A DNA stretch of 64,000 nt from JAFEDN01 sp963832945 (GCA_963832945.1 CAWHVV010000010.1:310001-374000); one strand, 5' to 3'; positions 45,331 to 53,819 are shown, numbered from the stretch's first letter. Numbers and translations are program-made. Notes: generated by a model from the sequence alone, not told the origin.

Positions 45331-46226
45331 AAATAGTTATTGCATTGGGCGGCAACGCCTTATTGAAACGCGGAGAGCCGCTAACATTAGCCGCTCAAAA
45401 AACTAATATTGAACAAGCCTGTCAGGCGATTGCTGCGATTGCTGCCGAGCATCAGGTGATTATAACGCATGGCAATGGCCCACAAATCGGACTATTAGCA
45501 TTGCAGGCAGCAGCTTTTAATACGGCGGATTTTTCTTTTGACGTGTTAGGCGCTGAATCAGAAGGAATGATCGGCTATTTGCTCGAACAACAACTTACCA
45601 ATTTATTGCCACAGTATAAAATCGCCACTTTGTTAACTCAGGTGGTAGTCGATCCTAACGATCCTGCATTTAAAACGCCAACTAAATTTATTGGACCTAT
45701 GTATACGCAAGATCAGGCCGGATCCTTACGGAGTGCTCATCCTGATTGGCAAATAACTTCAGATGGAGATGGGTTTCGAAGGGTGATTGCTTCTCCAATG
45801 CCGCAAAGTATTTTAGAGATCAGCACAATCAGGCTCCTGGTAGAAGCCGGGATTTTAGTCATTTGCTGTGGAGGCGGCGGTATCCCTATCATTCGAAAAA
45901 ATGGGTTTTATCGCGGCGTAGATGCGGTTATTGATAAAGATTTAGCAGCGGCTTTACTTGCAGAACAAATACAAGCCGATTGTTTATTAATGCTCACGGA
46001 TGTTCCGGCAGTGATGAGAAACTGGCGTACGCCGCAAGCGGAGCGTATCTCCGAGATCAGAGCTGAAGTAATTACCAAAGAATCTTTCGCCGCGGGTTCA
46101 ATGGGCCCTAAAGTTCTGGCCGCCGCTCGTTTCGCCGAGGCTACGCATAAAACGGCTTATATTGGCGCCTTAGCCGATGCATCGCTGATTTTACGTCGGC
46201 AAGCGGGAACGGCCATTATCTCTTAG
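45327..46226 (+). CDS. arcC: Carbamate kinase
   Basis: 299 residues. MKIVIALGGNALLKRGEPLT is the amino acid kinase start; THGNGPQIGLLALQ and CCGGGGIPI are the family loops; the Lys in AVIDKDLAAALLA is catalytic. It makes ATP from ADP and carbamoyl phosphate. Coupled to the ornithine carbamoyltransferase gene. Full length and typical. Confidence 0.95.
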   Translation: MKIVIALGGNALLKRGEPLTLAAQKTNIEQACQAIAAIAAEHQVIITHGNGPQIGLLALQAAAFNTADFSFDVLGAESEGMIGYLLEQQLTNLLPQYKIATLLTQVVVDPNDPAFKTPTKFIGPMYTQDQAGSLRSAHPDWQITSDGDGFRRVIASPMPQSILEISTIRLLVEAGILVICCGGGGIPIIRKNGFYRGVDAVIDKDLAAALLAEQIQADCLLMLTDVPAVMRNWRTPQAERISEIRAEVITKESFAAGSMGPKVLAAARFAEATHKTAYIGALADASLILRRQAGTAIIS

Positions 46227-46302
46227 GACCCTCGCATAAATAACTTTGACAATTGGCATCATCGTTTTGAGTATCACTCTTTGGGAATTATGGACGCAAA
46301 AT

Positions 46303-46581
46303 ATGAAGAAACGTCATATACAAAATACTGCAGTCATTACCGCTGCATTAGCAGCCTCTCTGGTTGCAATATATGCAAACACGGACTGGTTTTCAACAAG
46401 ACCCCTTGAGACAAAAACCCAGGAACGTTGCTACGGTATAGCGCGTGTAGGAAAAAATGATTGCGCCACCCCTAAACATTCTTGCGCTGCTCAAGCAACT
46501 ACGGATCGTGACCCGGAAGAATTTATTATGGTACCAGAAGGATTGTGTAAGCATATTGTGGGTGGAAACATAAATGCCTAG
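46303..46581 (+). CDS. bufA: Bufferin-like precursor protein (DUF2282), copy 1
   Basis: 92 residues from ATG 46303. Hydrophobic N-terminal segment (TAVITAALAASLVAIYAN), then the DUF2282 core with four cysteines: RCYGIARVGKNDCA, HSCAAQ and PEGLCKHIVGG. Bufferins are ribosomal peptides whose cysteines are modified by the DUF692 enzyme to bind copper. It overlaps the adenylate cyclase gene by 8 bp. The unusually long leader (to about residue 40) contains WFSTRPLET rather than a clean signal-peptidase site. Confidence 0.82.
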   Translation: MKKRHIQNTAVITAALAASLVAIYANTDWFSTRPLETKTQERCYGIARVGKNDCATPKHSCAAQATTDRDPEEFIMVPEGLCKHIVGGNINA

Positions 46582-47935
46582 TTATCACGAATTGCCTCTG
46601 CGCATTAAAAAAGAAATTACAGCTCAACAATATAACAGTGAACTGCTGGTTGGCAGTGTACAATTCGGTGTTGTGGTATTGCTGAGTATTATTAACTTTT
46701 TTACTCCAACTAATTATATTCCTGGCGCTCCGGTACACTCTGCATCTCTAGGATTGGAATTATTTACCGTTTTAATATTGCTGCGTTTATGGTTTGCTTA
46801 TACTCATCAACTAACCCGATGGTTACTGAGCATTTTTGTCATTATTGAAATGCTGTTGTTGTTATTTATTATTTGGACTTATTATCTGCAGTTTGAGACG
46901 ACGGCAACCATTAATCTTAAAAATACGCACATTTATTATGTTTTTGTTTTAATAGCATTACGGGCATTGCGTTTTGAACCTATCTGGGTCTTCATTTCCG
47001 GCATCACAGCGGCAGTGGGCTGGAGCGCGATTGTTTGGCAAACCTTATCGAGCGCAGGGATGAATGTTATTACCTGGGATTACGTCACCTATGCATCCAC
47101 TCGTAGTTTATATTTTGGAGCAGTATTCGATATCATATTCACAATTTTGTTAGTAACCGGGATAATTAGCCTGGTCCTTAAGCGAGCACAAGAAACACTT
47201 TACCAGGCCGTTGGCCAAACTGCCGCAGCCAGAGATTTGTCACGTTTTTTTGATTCTGGAGTGGCAGAAAAAATCATGCACTCTGAATTAAGATTAAAAG
47301 CAGGTTATGGCGACAAGCGCCAGGCGGCTATTATGTTTACCGATTTACGCAATTTTACCAGGATATCCGAAAAACTTGAGCCTGGCAGCATAATGACATT
47401 GCTGGTAGAGTACCAGCGTTTATTAGTACCCATCATTCAAAAACATCATGGAGCTATCGATAAATTTATCGGTGATGGCATTATGGCGAGTTTCGGGGCA
47501 GTCGCTTCTTCTGATAGCTATGCCGCAGATGCTTTACGAGCTGTCGATGACATCATGATTGCTGTAGCTAAATGGAATGAAAGGCGAACGAATCATGGAG
47601 ATTTTTTTGTGAGCGTGGGTGTCGGCCTTGCGGTGGGTGAAGTAATATTTGGGGTAATTGGCAACGAGGAGCGGTTGGAGTACACAATAATTGGTGAAAC
47701 CGCCAATCTGGCAGCCAAACTTGAAAAACACAATAAAGTGGAATTAACTGCTGCATTGAGTACTCCGGAAACTTTAGCAAAAGCCATTCAGCAAAATTAT
47801 ATGAACCCGCAAGAAAGAGAAACGCGTGTGGCAAGAACCGTGGCTGGTTTGGAAAAGCCGATTAATTTAGTGGTTTTGTTTCCGTTGCCTGACATGGGAA
47901 AGCTTGAAAAGAATCAGGCGATTAAGGATAATTAA
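46574..47935 (+). CDS. Membrane-bound class III adenylate cyclase
   Basis: 453 residues. Six hydrophobic segments (about 25-205), then a helical linker and the cyclase domain. The metal-binding Asp residues are in IMFTDLRNFTRIS and KFIGDGIMASFG; the Lys of KFIGD is the ATP-selecting residue. The transition-state motif reads NLAAKLE, with Lys in place of the usual Arg (NLAARLE), which may lower activity. It stands inside the bufferin cluster, 2 bp before bufB, where a DoxX-type membrane gene is common. The protein could couple cAMP to copper or envelope stress; inference only. Confidence 0.88.
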   Translation: MPSYHELPLRIKKEITAQQYNSELLVGSVQFGVVVLLSIINFFTPTNYIPGAPVHSASLGLELFTVLILLRLWFAYTHQLTRWLLSIFVIIEMLLLLFIIWTYYLQFETTATINLKNTHIYYVFVLIALRALRFEPIWVFISGITAAVGWSAIVWQTLSSAGMNVITWDYVTYASTRSLYFGAVFDIIFTILLVTGIISLVLKRAQETLYQAVGQTAAARDLSRFFDSGVAEKIMHSELRLKAGYGDKRQAAIMFTDLRNFTRISEKLEPGSIMTLLVEYQRLLVPIIQKHHGAIDKFIGDGIMASFGAVASSDSYAADALRAVDDIMIAVAKWNERRTNHGDFFVSVGVGLAVGEVIFGVIGNEERLEYTIIGETANLAAKLEKHNKVELTAALSTPETLAKAIQQNYMNPQERETRVARTVAGLEKPINLVVLFPLPDMGKLEKNQAIKDN

Positions 47936-47937
47936 GC

Positions 47938-48855
47938 ATGCAACATTTAAATCAAGTCGGCATGGGTCTTCGTTGTCAGCATTATGCGGAAGTAGCTAAT
48001 AGCCTTCCCCGGCTTGGTTGGCTCGAAGTACACAGCGAAAATTTTTTTGCTCAAGGAGGGCAACCTCTGAGCTATTTAGAAAAAATAGGCGATAATTACC
48101 CAATCAGTTTTCACGGTGTCGGTTTATCACTGGGATCAGCCACTGGTATCCAACAAACTCATTTGCTGAAGTTAAAGAATTTAATCACTCATTTTTCCCC
48201 CTGCCTTGTTTCTGAGCATTTAAGTTGGTCTGCCGCAGGTGGAACGCAACTACCTGATTTACTGCCGCTGCCTTATACTGAAGAATCTCTCACCCTACTG
48301 ACTGACCACATTAACCAGGTGCAAAATACTTTAAATCGCCAAATTTTAATAGAAAATATTTCCACCTACCTACAATTTAACCATTCGGTGATCCCAGAAT
48401 ATGAATTTATCAATGCACTGGCGCAACGAACCCAATGCGGCATACTATTGGATCTTAATAACTTATATGTAAATAGCCGTAATCACGGCTGGCAAACCGA
48501 TGTTTATTTAAGCAGCATTGATAAAAAGTACATTAAAGAACTCCATTTAAGCGGACATATCGAAAAAAAAATCGCCCCTTCATTCCGAGCAATCGGCTCC
48601 GCCGATGCGCAGGATATAAACAGGAAGCCATTGCCGCTGTACTCAGCGGGAATGGCTGCAAGTATCTTAATCGACACCCATAGCCAGCCTGTTTCTATGC
48701 CGGTATGGAGCCTTTATTCGCAAGCACAATACCGCCTTGGCCCTTTGCCTACATTGATTGAATGGGACCAGGATCTCCCTGAATTAAATATTCTACTTGC
48801 CGAAGTCGAAAAGGCCAGACAACTCATGGAAGAAATTCATGCTCAGCCTGCTTGA
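47938..48855 (+). CDS. bufB: DUF692 multinuclear iron enzyme (BufB-like) with an in-frame palindromic insert
   Basis: 305 residues. The MNIO fold is seen: GLRCQHYAEVANSLPRLGWL, EVHSENFF, FHGVGLSLGS, SEHLSWS, LIENISTYL, LLDLNNLYVN, KELHLSGH and DTHSQPV, with the usual His, Glu, Asp and Asn ligands. The enzyme would modify Cys of the bufferin peptides. Residues about 213-240, between LSGH and DTHS, derive from palindromic element F (SFRAIGSADAQDI, LPLYSAGMA). Without it the length would be 277, like copy 2 (285). Ligand motifs on both sides are intact. It overlaps bufC by 17 bp. Confidence 0.9.
   Translation: MQHLNQVGMGLRCQHYAEVANSLPRLGWLEVHSENFFAQGGQPLSYLEKIGDNYPISFHGVGLSLGSATGIQQTHLLKLKNLITHFSPCLVSEHLSWSAAGGTQLPDLLPLPYTEESLTLLTDHINQVQNTLNRQILIENISTYLQFNHSVIPEYEFINALAQRTQCGILLDLNNLYVNSRNHGWQTDVYLSSIDKKYIKELHLSGHIEKKIAPSFRAIGSADAQDINRKPLPLYSAGMAASILIDTHSQPVSMPVWSLYSQAQYRLGPLPTLIEWDQDLPELNILLAEVEKARQLMEEIHAQPA
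48575..48659 (-). repeat. Palindromic element copy F, inside bufB
   Basis: About 85 bp, a shorter form with only the first two hairpins (AGCCATT.CCGCTG/CAGCGG.AATGGCT; ATCGGC/GCCGAT), ending at the conserved CATTCCGAGC. It is read in the same orientation and frame as copy A in nuoG, giving the same peptide of about 27 residues. The host frame continues afterwards, so the length added must be a multiple of three. Confidence 0.9.
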
Positions 48856-49645
48856 TTTACAAAATTACTTCATCCGAACGCTCATTGATGAAGAAAGCTT
48901 CGTTTCATTAAACCTCAAGATTTTTGAAAACGATTTCAGTGCTATGCAGCGATTGCAGATTTATCGAAATAATTCTTTCGTGACCCTAACCGAAGCATTG
49001 AAAAATATTTATCCGGCAATTTCACGTCTTGTCGGCGAAAATTTTTTTAATGCAACTGCCAGAAAATTTATAGTGGAAGCCCCTCCGGTCACTGGCGATT
49101 TACATGAATTCGGTGGAGATTTTGCCGATTTTTTGGATCAGTTTATTCCTGCGCAAACCATGCCTTACCTGCCATCCGTGGCTCATTTGGAATGGGCCCA
49201 CCACCAAACCTACTATGCAGCAAATAGTACGCTATTAGATATCACGCGCTTGAAAAGCGTCCCACAGGAAAAATATAATTTCATTAAATTCAAGTTACAT
49301 CCCAGCCACCACTTACTGGAATTTTCATTCCCCATTCTGGAAATTTGGCAAATGTGTCAAGAACAAAATATACCTAAAAACAGTATCGATTTATCCCTGG
49401 GTGGACAAAAAATATTGGTGATACGCCCTGAATTATCTGTGGACATGCTGAAACTGACCGCAGGTGAGTTTGCATTGCTTTCTGCATTATCCGGAGGAGA
49501 AAAATTTGCACAGGCCTGCGTTCTTGCGCTGACGGCAGAACCTGATCTATGCATTGATCATTACCTCCAGAAACACTTACTTTGTAAACATATTGTCGAT
49601 TTTTCAATTGCTGAGTCAGGACTCGGTGACGATCACGATCAGTGA
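48839..49645 (+). CDS. bufC: DUF2063 bufferin partner protein (BufC-like), copy 1
   Basis: 268 residues from ATG 48839. Starts LLDLQNYFIRTLIDEES; the DUF2063 core has MQRLQIYRNNSFVTLTEALK, IYPAISRLVGENFF and LEFSFPILEIWQM. It is the recognition partner that delivers the precursor peptide to the DUF692 enzyme (established for MbnC/BufC-like proteins). Translationally coupled to bufB. Followed by a second bufA. Confidence 0.9.
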   Translation: MLSLLDLQNYFIRTLIDEESFVSLNLKIFENDFSAMQRLQIYRNNSFVTLTEALKNIYPAISRLVGENFFNATARKFIVEAPPVTGDLHEFGGDFADFLDQFIPAQTMPYLPSVAHLEWAHHQTYYAANSTLLDITRLKSVPQEKYNFIKFKLHPSHHLLEFSFPILEIWQMCQEQNIPKNSIDLSLGGQKILVIRPELSVDMLKLTAGEFALLSALSGGEKFAQACVLALTAEPDLCIDHYLQKHLLCKHIVDFSIAESGLGDDHDQ

Positions 49646-49678
49646 TCTGTGATTTTAATAACTAAAGGAGATTTGAAC

Positions 49679-49963
49679 ATGGAAAAAATTTCTAAAGTTG
49701 TCAGATCGGCTATTGCCGGTATGTTAACGCTCGCGACAGGGGGTGTGGTGATGACCGCTTACCCTGCACCCGCTGAAACCCCAGAAATGGAAAAATGTTA
49801 TGGTATTGCCAAAGCGCACCAGAATGACTGCAAAACGATAAACTCTTCTTGTGCTGGTTCATCCGCAAAAGATAGTCAGCCTGACGCTTTTTTATTCCTG
49901 CCTAAGGGGCTTTGCGATAAAATTGTGGGTGGAAATTTGAAACCCCCGGCAGAGACAAAATAA
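49679..49963 (+). CDS. bufA: Bufferin-like precursor protein (DUF2282), copy 2
   Basis: 94 residues from ATG 49679 with AAAGGAG at good spacing. Signal-like segment (SAIAGMLTLATGGVVMTAYPAPAE), then four cysteines in KCYGIAKAHQNDCK, SSCAGSS and PKGLCDKIVGG. It closely resembles copy 1, and its better leader and ribosome site suggest it is the main product. It is followed by YceI and cytochrome b561 genes in the same direction. Confidence 0.88.
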   Translation: MEKISKVVRSAIAGMLTLATGGVVMTAYPAPAETPEMEKCYGIAKAHQNDCKTINSSCAGSSAKDSQPDAFLFLPKGLCDKIVGGNLKPPAETK

Positions 49964-49984
49964 CTATTCAGGAGACAAGACAAC

Positions 49985-50578
49985 ATGAAAACTATCATTA
50001 AATCGCTTTTAATAGGCAGCTTATTATTCCCAACGGAATTACTTGCGCAAGACACTGCTTATACCATTGATCCTGCGCATAGCTACGTATTGTGGCACAT
50101 CAATCACTTTGGTTTTTCTAATCCTTCGGGAAAATGGTTTGTCAACGGCAATTTGAGCATTGACGAAAAAAATCCACAGAATAGTCAAATTCAGATAACT
50201 ATTAATCTGGCGGATATGGTGACGGGCAATAAAGAGTTGGATGATCATCTTAAAAGTGCTGAATTTTTTGATATCACTAAATTTCCAACGGCAAGCTTTA
50301 AAAGTAATAAAGTCGTTATGACCGGAAAAACAACTGCGAAAATATCTGGTATTTTAACCTTACATGGCGTTTCCAAACCAGTAACTCTAAATGCCATTCT
50401 CAATAAACAGGGCAAAAATCCTATTACCGATAAAGACAGCCTTGGTTTCACCGCCCATACGGAGTTAAATCGATCTGATTTTGGGATTAACACCTTGTTG
50501 CCGGGATTAAGCAACCAGGTACCCATTGAAATAGAATTAGAAGCTTTCAAAACAGGTGAGAAAGGTTCCTCTCAATGA
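49985..50578 (+). CDS. YceI-family periplasmic protein
   Basis: 197 residues. Signal peptide MKTIIKSLLIGSLLFPTELLAQ, then the YceI lipocalin-like barrel: YTIDPAHSYVLWHINHFGFS, HLKSAEFFDITKFPTASFKS and LTLHGVSKPVTL. The family binds polyisoprenoids and is often paired with cytochrome b561. It overlaps that gene by 4 bp. A second YceI is at 53250. Confidence 0.93.
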   Translation: MKTIIKSLLIGSLLFPTELLAQDTAYTIDPAHSYVLWHINHFGFSNPSGKWFVNGNLSIDEKNPQNSQIQITINLADMVTGNKELDDHLKSAEFFDITKFPTASFKSNKVVMTGKTTAKISGILTLHGVSKPVTLNAILNKQGKNPITDKDSLGFTAHTELNRSDFGINTLLPGLSNQVPIEIELEAFKTGEKGSSQ

Positions 50579-51108
50579 AGATTAAAAATACAGTAAGCCG
50601 CTATGGTAGCGTGGCAATCATTTTTCATTGGCTGATGGCAGTGTTACTGATACTGCTTGTTGCTGTTGGGCTGTATATGACGCGAATTCCGGTCAGTCTG
50701 GAAAAACTCAAACTTTATGGCTGGCATAAAGAGTGGGGGTTATTGGCGCTGATGCTGGTGATGTTGCGCATTGTCTGGCGTATTGGCAACACCACTCCCT
50801 TATTAACGAATTTGCCGGTGTGGGAAAGATTAGCGGCACATGCCCTGCATTGGTCTTTTTACGTGTTGATGTTTACTTTACCGATAACGGGCTGGATGCT
50901 CACTTCCGCTGCGGGCTTACCACCCTCATTTTTTGGATTATGGGTATTGCCTGAGCTAGTCTCACCTAACCCACATTTACAAAATCTATTGACGGAAATT
51001 CACAAATGGTTATCGTACGCGCTAATTCTTGCCTTTTGCGGGCATGTGGGCGCTGCACTTAAACATCACTTTATCAATAAAGACGATATATTAAAGAGGA
51101 TTCTATGA
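50575..51108 (+). CDS. Cytochrome b561 family protein
   Basis: 177 residues, four membrane segments. Heme-ligand histidines are likely in IIFHWLMAVLLI, LYGWHKEWGLLALML, ALHWSFYVLMFTLPITGWML and EIHKWLSYALILAFCGHVGA. It moves electrons between quinol and a periplasmic acceptor such as YceI-bound quinone. Coupled to the YceI gene. Complete. Confidence 0.92.
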   Translation: MKIKNTVSRYGSVAIIFHWLMAVLLILLVAVGLYMTRIPVSLEKLKLYGWHKEWGLLALMLVMLRIVWRIGNTTPLLTNLPVWERLAAHALHWSFYVLMFTLPITGWMLTSAAGLPPSFFGLWVLPELVSPNPHLQNLLTEIHKWLSYALILAFCGHVGAALKHHFINKDDILKRIL

Positions 51109-51204
51109 TATAAAATATATATTATATGTTTTTCATTAGGAATTTTAGCAAAAAATAATCAAATTTTGTATAAAAAATATTCTAACGCTATACTCTATAA
51201 TGTC

Positions 51205-51221
51205 ATCCAAAAATTTTGGAT
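51205..51221. promoter_or_regulatory. Candidate operator for the second bufferin operon
   Basis: ATCCAAAA-A-TTTTGGAT is a perfect inverted repeat 4 bp after a TATAAT box (51196-51201), in the leader of the bufA2-like gene. Position over the expected transcription start fits a repressor site, possibly metal-responsive. The regulator is not known. Confidence 0.5.
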
Positions 51222-51256
51222 AGATCAATTAACTAATATTAATAGGAGCAATTAAC

Positions 51257-51520
51257 ATGAAAATGAAAAAAAACATCCTTGGAATAACCTTAGCAACCGC
51301 AGCCGCTTTAGCTTTTTCAGCTGCGCCCATTACTTCTTCATTGGCAAACAGCACGGCCCATGAGGTGAAATGTATGGGTGCTAACGCTTGCAAAGGTCAA
51401 GGATCCTGTAAATCAAAGCTGAATTCCTGCAAAGGACAAAACAGCTGTAAAGGCAAAGGCATAACAATGATGAGTAGCAAAAAAGCTTGCCAAGACGCGA
51501 AGGGAACTGTTACCAAGTAA
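51257..51520 (+). CDS. bufA2: Bufferin-like precursor protein, second class (BufA2)
   Basis: 87 residues; AGGAG precedes ATG. Signal peptide (ITLATAAALAFSAAPITSSLA), then six cysteines in a repeating pattern: VKCMGANACKGQGSC, LNSCKGQNSCKGKG and KKACQDAK. This C-x-G-x-N-x-CKG pattern marks the second bufferin class. Cys residues are substrates for the neighbouring DUF692 enzyme. A stem-loop after the stop separates it from bufB2. Confidence 0.9.
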   Translation: MKMKKNILGITLATAAALAFSAAPITSSLANSTAHEVKCMGANACKGQGSCKSKLNSCKGQNSCKGKGITMMSSKKACQDAKGTVTK

Positions 51521-51540
51521 TAATATTTCGTTGAGATTCG

Positions 51541-51565
51541 AGCACGCCACTCATTCAGGCGTGCT
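51541..51565 (+). terminator. Stem-loop between bufA2 and bufB2
   Basis: AGCACGCC (51541-51548) pairs with GGCGTGCT (51558-51565) over a 9-nt loop, followed by TGTTCTC. It may be a leaky terminator or processing stop that lets the precursor peptide be made in excess over its enzymes. Confidence 0.55.
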
Positions 51566-51592
51566 TGTTCTCACATCCTGGCGGTATGAGTA

Positions 51593-52450
51593 ATGAATAC
51601 TTCTATTCAAAAAGCTCCTTATTTTGGCTTTGGCTTAGGATTACGAACCGAGCATTATAATACCATCCTTGAAGAAAAACCCGCACTGGATTGGCTGGAA
51701 ATTCTCACTGAAAATTATTTGGTCCCGGGCGGCAAACCGCTTTATTATCTTGATAAAATTCGTGAGCTTTATCCGATGATGATGCATGGCGTCTCACTTT
51801 CCATTGGTAGTCTAGACCCATTGGATTGGGAGTATTTACGAATGGTGAAAGAACTTTCGCAACGTATTGAAGCTAAGTGGATTTCTGATCATTTATGTTG
51901 GACAGGAATACAGGGAAAAAATAACCACGATTTATTACCATTACCTTACACCGAAGAAGCCATCAGGCACATTGTCAATCGTATCCGACAAGTTCAGGAC
52001 TTTTTAGGTCAAAGAATTCTCATTGAAAACGTATCCAGTTATCTCACTTATCAACAATCTGAAATGACTGAATGGGAATTTTTAACAGAAATTAGCCAGA
52101 AAAGTGATTGCCTTATCTTACTGGACGTTAATAATATCTACGTCAGTTCCGTTAATCATGAATTTAACCCGCTAGAATATATTGCGGGAATACCTATCGA
52201 CAGAGTATTTCAGATCCATTTAGCAGGTCATGAACAAGCGGAAAATTATATCGTGGATACTCATGACCATGATATTATCCCTGCCGTATGGGATTTATAT
52301 GCGGCAACACTGCGCCGTTTTGGCTTAATATCAACCATGATCGAACGGGATGACAACATTCCTCCACTCTGTGCCATGCTGGAAGAATTAAATTACGCCC
52401 GACAGATTGCTGCAAAATCAGTGGCCCAATCCATATGCTGCAAAACTTAA
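51593..52450 (+). CDS. bufB2: DUF692 multinuclear iron enzyme (BufB-like), copy 2
   Basis: 285 residues. MNIO signature motifs: FGLGLRTEHYNTILE, EILTENYL, MMHGVSLSIGS, SDHLCWTG, LPLPYTEEA, LIENVSSYL, LLDVNNIYVS, QIHLAGHEQ and VDTHDHDI. No insertion, in contrast to copy 1. It would act on BufA2. It overlaps bufC2 by 16 bp. Confidence 0.93.
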   Translation: MNTSIQKAPYFGFGLGLRTEHYNTILEEKPALDWLEILTENYLVPGGKPLYYLDKIRELYPMMMHGVSLSIGSLDPLDWEYLRMVKELSQRIEAKWISDHLCWTGIQGKNNHDLLPLPYTEEAIRHIVNRIRQVQDFLGQRILIENVSSYLTYQQSEMTEWEFLTEISQKSDCLILLDVNNIYVSSVNHEFNPLEYIAGIPIDRVFQIHLAGHEQAENYIVDTHDHDIIPAVWDLYAATLRRFGLISTMIERDDNIPPLCAMLEELNYARQIAAKSVAQSICCKT

Positions 52451-53217
52451 GTCAATTACAGAATTATTTTCAGGATTATTTACACCAGGGAAAAAATAAC
52501 ATTCAACAATATATCGTTGATACCCAAAAAGTATCCGCTGAGTCGCGATTGACTATCTATAGCAATGCTTATCGGCTCCGTTTGCTTGAGGCGCTAACCG
52601 AGACTTATCCGGCGATGCTAAAATACCTTGGCGAGTCAGCCTTTACGGAACTGGCCACCGCTTATATCGACGCACATCCATCGACCTATAAATCTATTCG
52701 CTGGTTTGGTGACAGTCTGGCGAATTTTTTAAGTCAGGGCGCGCAATATCAACCACTACCCTTTTTAATTGAACTCGCGCAATTAGAATGGACGCTAACG
52801 TTAGTATTTGACGCGGCAGACAGCCCGATTTTTAATCTTCAAGACATGGCGAATATTCCGGTGGAATCCTGGGAAAATATGGTACTCAAAGCTCATCCTT
52901 CCGTTCATCTGTTAAATTTTTCCTGGAATGTGGTGGAATATTGGCACAGCATTGAAACAAAAACGCAAAGGCCTGAACCAGTGCATAATTCATTTCCTGT
53001 TGCATGGGTATTATGGCGCAAAGGATTACAGAGCCAATCTTGCGCCTTGGCTCACGATGAGGGATGGGTCATGAACGCCATATTAAACAACCTCACCTTC
53101 GGAGAATGTTGCGAAGGTTTGTGCCAATGGGTTGATCCAGAAGCAGCGCCGGTTCGTGCTGCTGCTCTTTTAAAGACATTGATAATAAATGAATTAATTT
53201 CTGATATTCGTTTTTGA
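52435..53217 (+). CDS. bufC2: DUF2063 bufferin partner protein (BufC-like), copy 2
   Basis: 260 residues. Starts LSQLQNYFQDYLHQGKN, then SRLTIYSNAYRLRLLEALTE, YPAMLKYLGESAFTEL and HLLNFSWNVVEYW. Partner of the DUF692 enzyme. Overlap with bufB2 shows coupling. Last gene of the second cluster; the convergent YceI gene follows. Confidence 0.92.
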   Translation: MLQNLSQLQNYFQDYLHQGKNNIQQYIVDTQKVSAESRLTIYSNAYRLRLLEALTETYPAMLKYLGESAFTELATAYIDAHPSTYKSIRWFGDSLANFLSQGAQYQPLPFLIELAQLEWTLTLVFDAADSPIFNLQDMANIPVESWENMVLKAHPSVHLLNFSWNVVEYWHSIETKTQRPEPVHNSFPVAWVLWRKGLQSQSCALAHDEGWVMNAILNNLTFGECCEGLCQWVDPEAAPVRAAALLKTLIINELISDIRF

Positions 53218-53249
53218 AATGATGTCGCTGCTCCAATTGAGGAAGATTA

Positions 53250-53819
53250 TTACTTCACTGCAGAAATGGTAAAATCAATACGAACTTCATCTTTGACCGC
53301 TTTGGTATCTGACCATTCACCCTGACCTACTCCAAATGCTGTGCGCTTAATTGTGGTGGCGCCTTTAAAAAGGGCTTTGCTATCGGTATATTCTTCCTGC
53401 GTTAACGTCAATGTAACCGGCAAGGTTTTATCTCGAATGGTTAATGTACCATCCGTTTGATAGGTCTTATCGCCGGTCTTGGTAAACTTTGCGGAAGTAA
53501 AAATGGCTTGTGGGTATTGTTTGACATTAAACCAATCGGCGCCTTTAAGAGTATCTGACAATTGATTGTATGGATCTGAAATAGAACTCATATCCACCAC
53601 CACTTTAACATGACTATCATTTAATTGGGCCGGATCAAAATTAATAGTTGCCGCAAATTTCTTGAATTCACCGGATACCGGCGCGCCATTTTGAGTTGCT
53701 GTAAAGGTGAGTTTGCTTTCACCAAGTACAATTTTCCATGCAGGCGTTGCTGCTAGTGAAAGTGTGGGTACAAACAAAGAAAAAATGGCAACGAATACCC
53801 ATATTTTTAACTTGTTCAT
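53250..53819 (-). CDS. YceI-family periplasmic protein
   Basis: 189 residues from ATG 53819 (AAAGGA at 8 nt). Signal peptide (WVFVAIFSLFVPTLSLAATP), then the YceI barrel: WKIVLGESKLTFTATQNG, LKGADWFNVKQYPQAIFTSA and LTIRDKTLPVTLTLTQ. Convergent with bufC2. A large inverted repeat stands just upstream (53844-53914), perhaps within its promoter or ending the upstream gene. Confidence 0.92.
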   Translation of the reverse strand: MNKLKIWVFVAIFSLFVPTLSLAATPAWKIVLGESKLTFTATQNGAPVSGEFKKFAATINFDPAQLNDSHVKVVVDMSSISDPYNQLSDTLKGADWFNVKQYPQAIFTSAKFTKTGDKTYQTDGTLTIRDKTLPVTLTLTQEEYTDSKALFKGATTIKRTAFGVGQGEWSDTKAVKDEVRIDFTISAVK

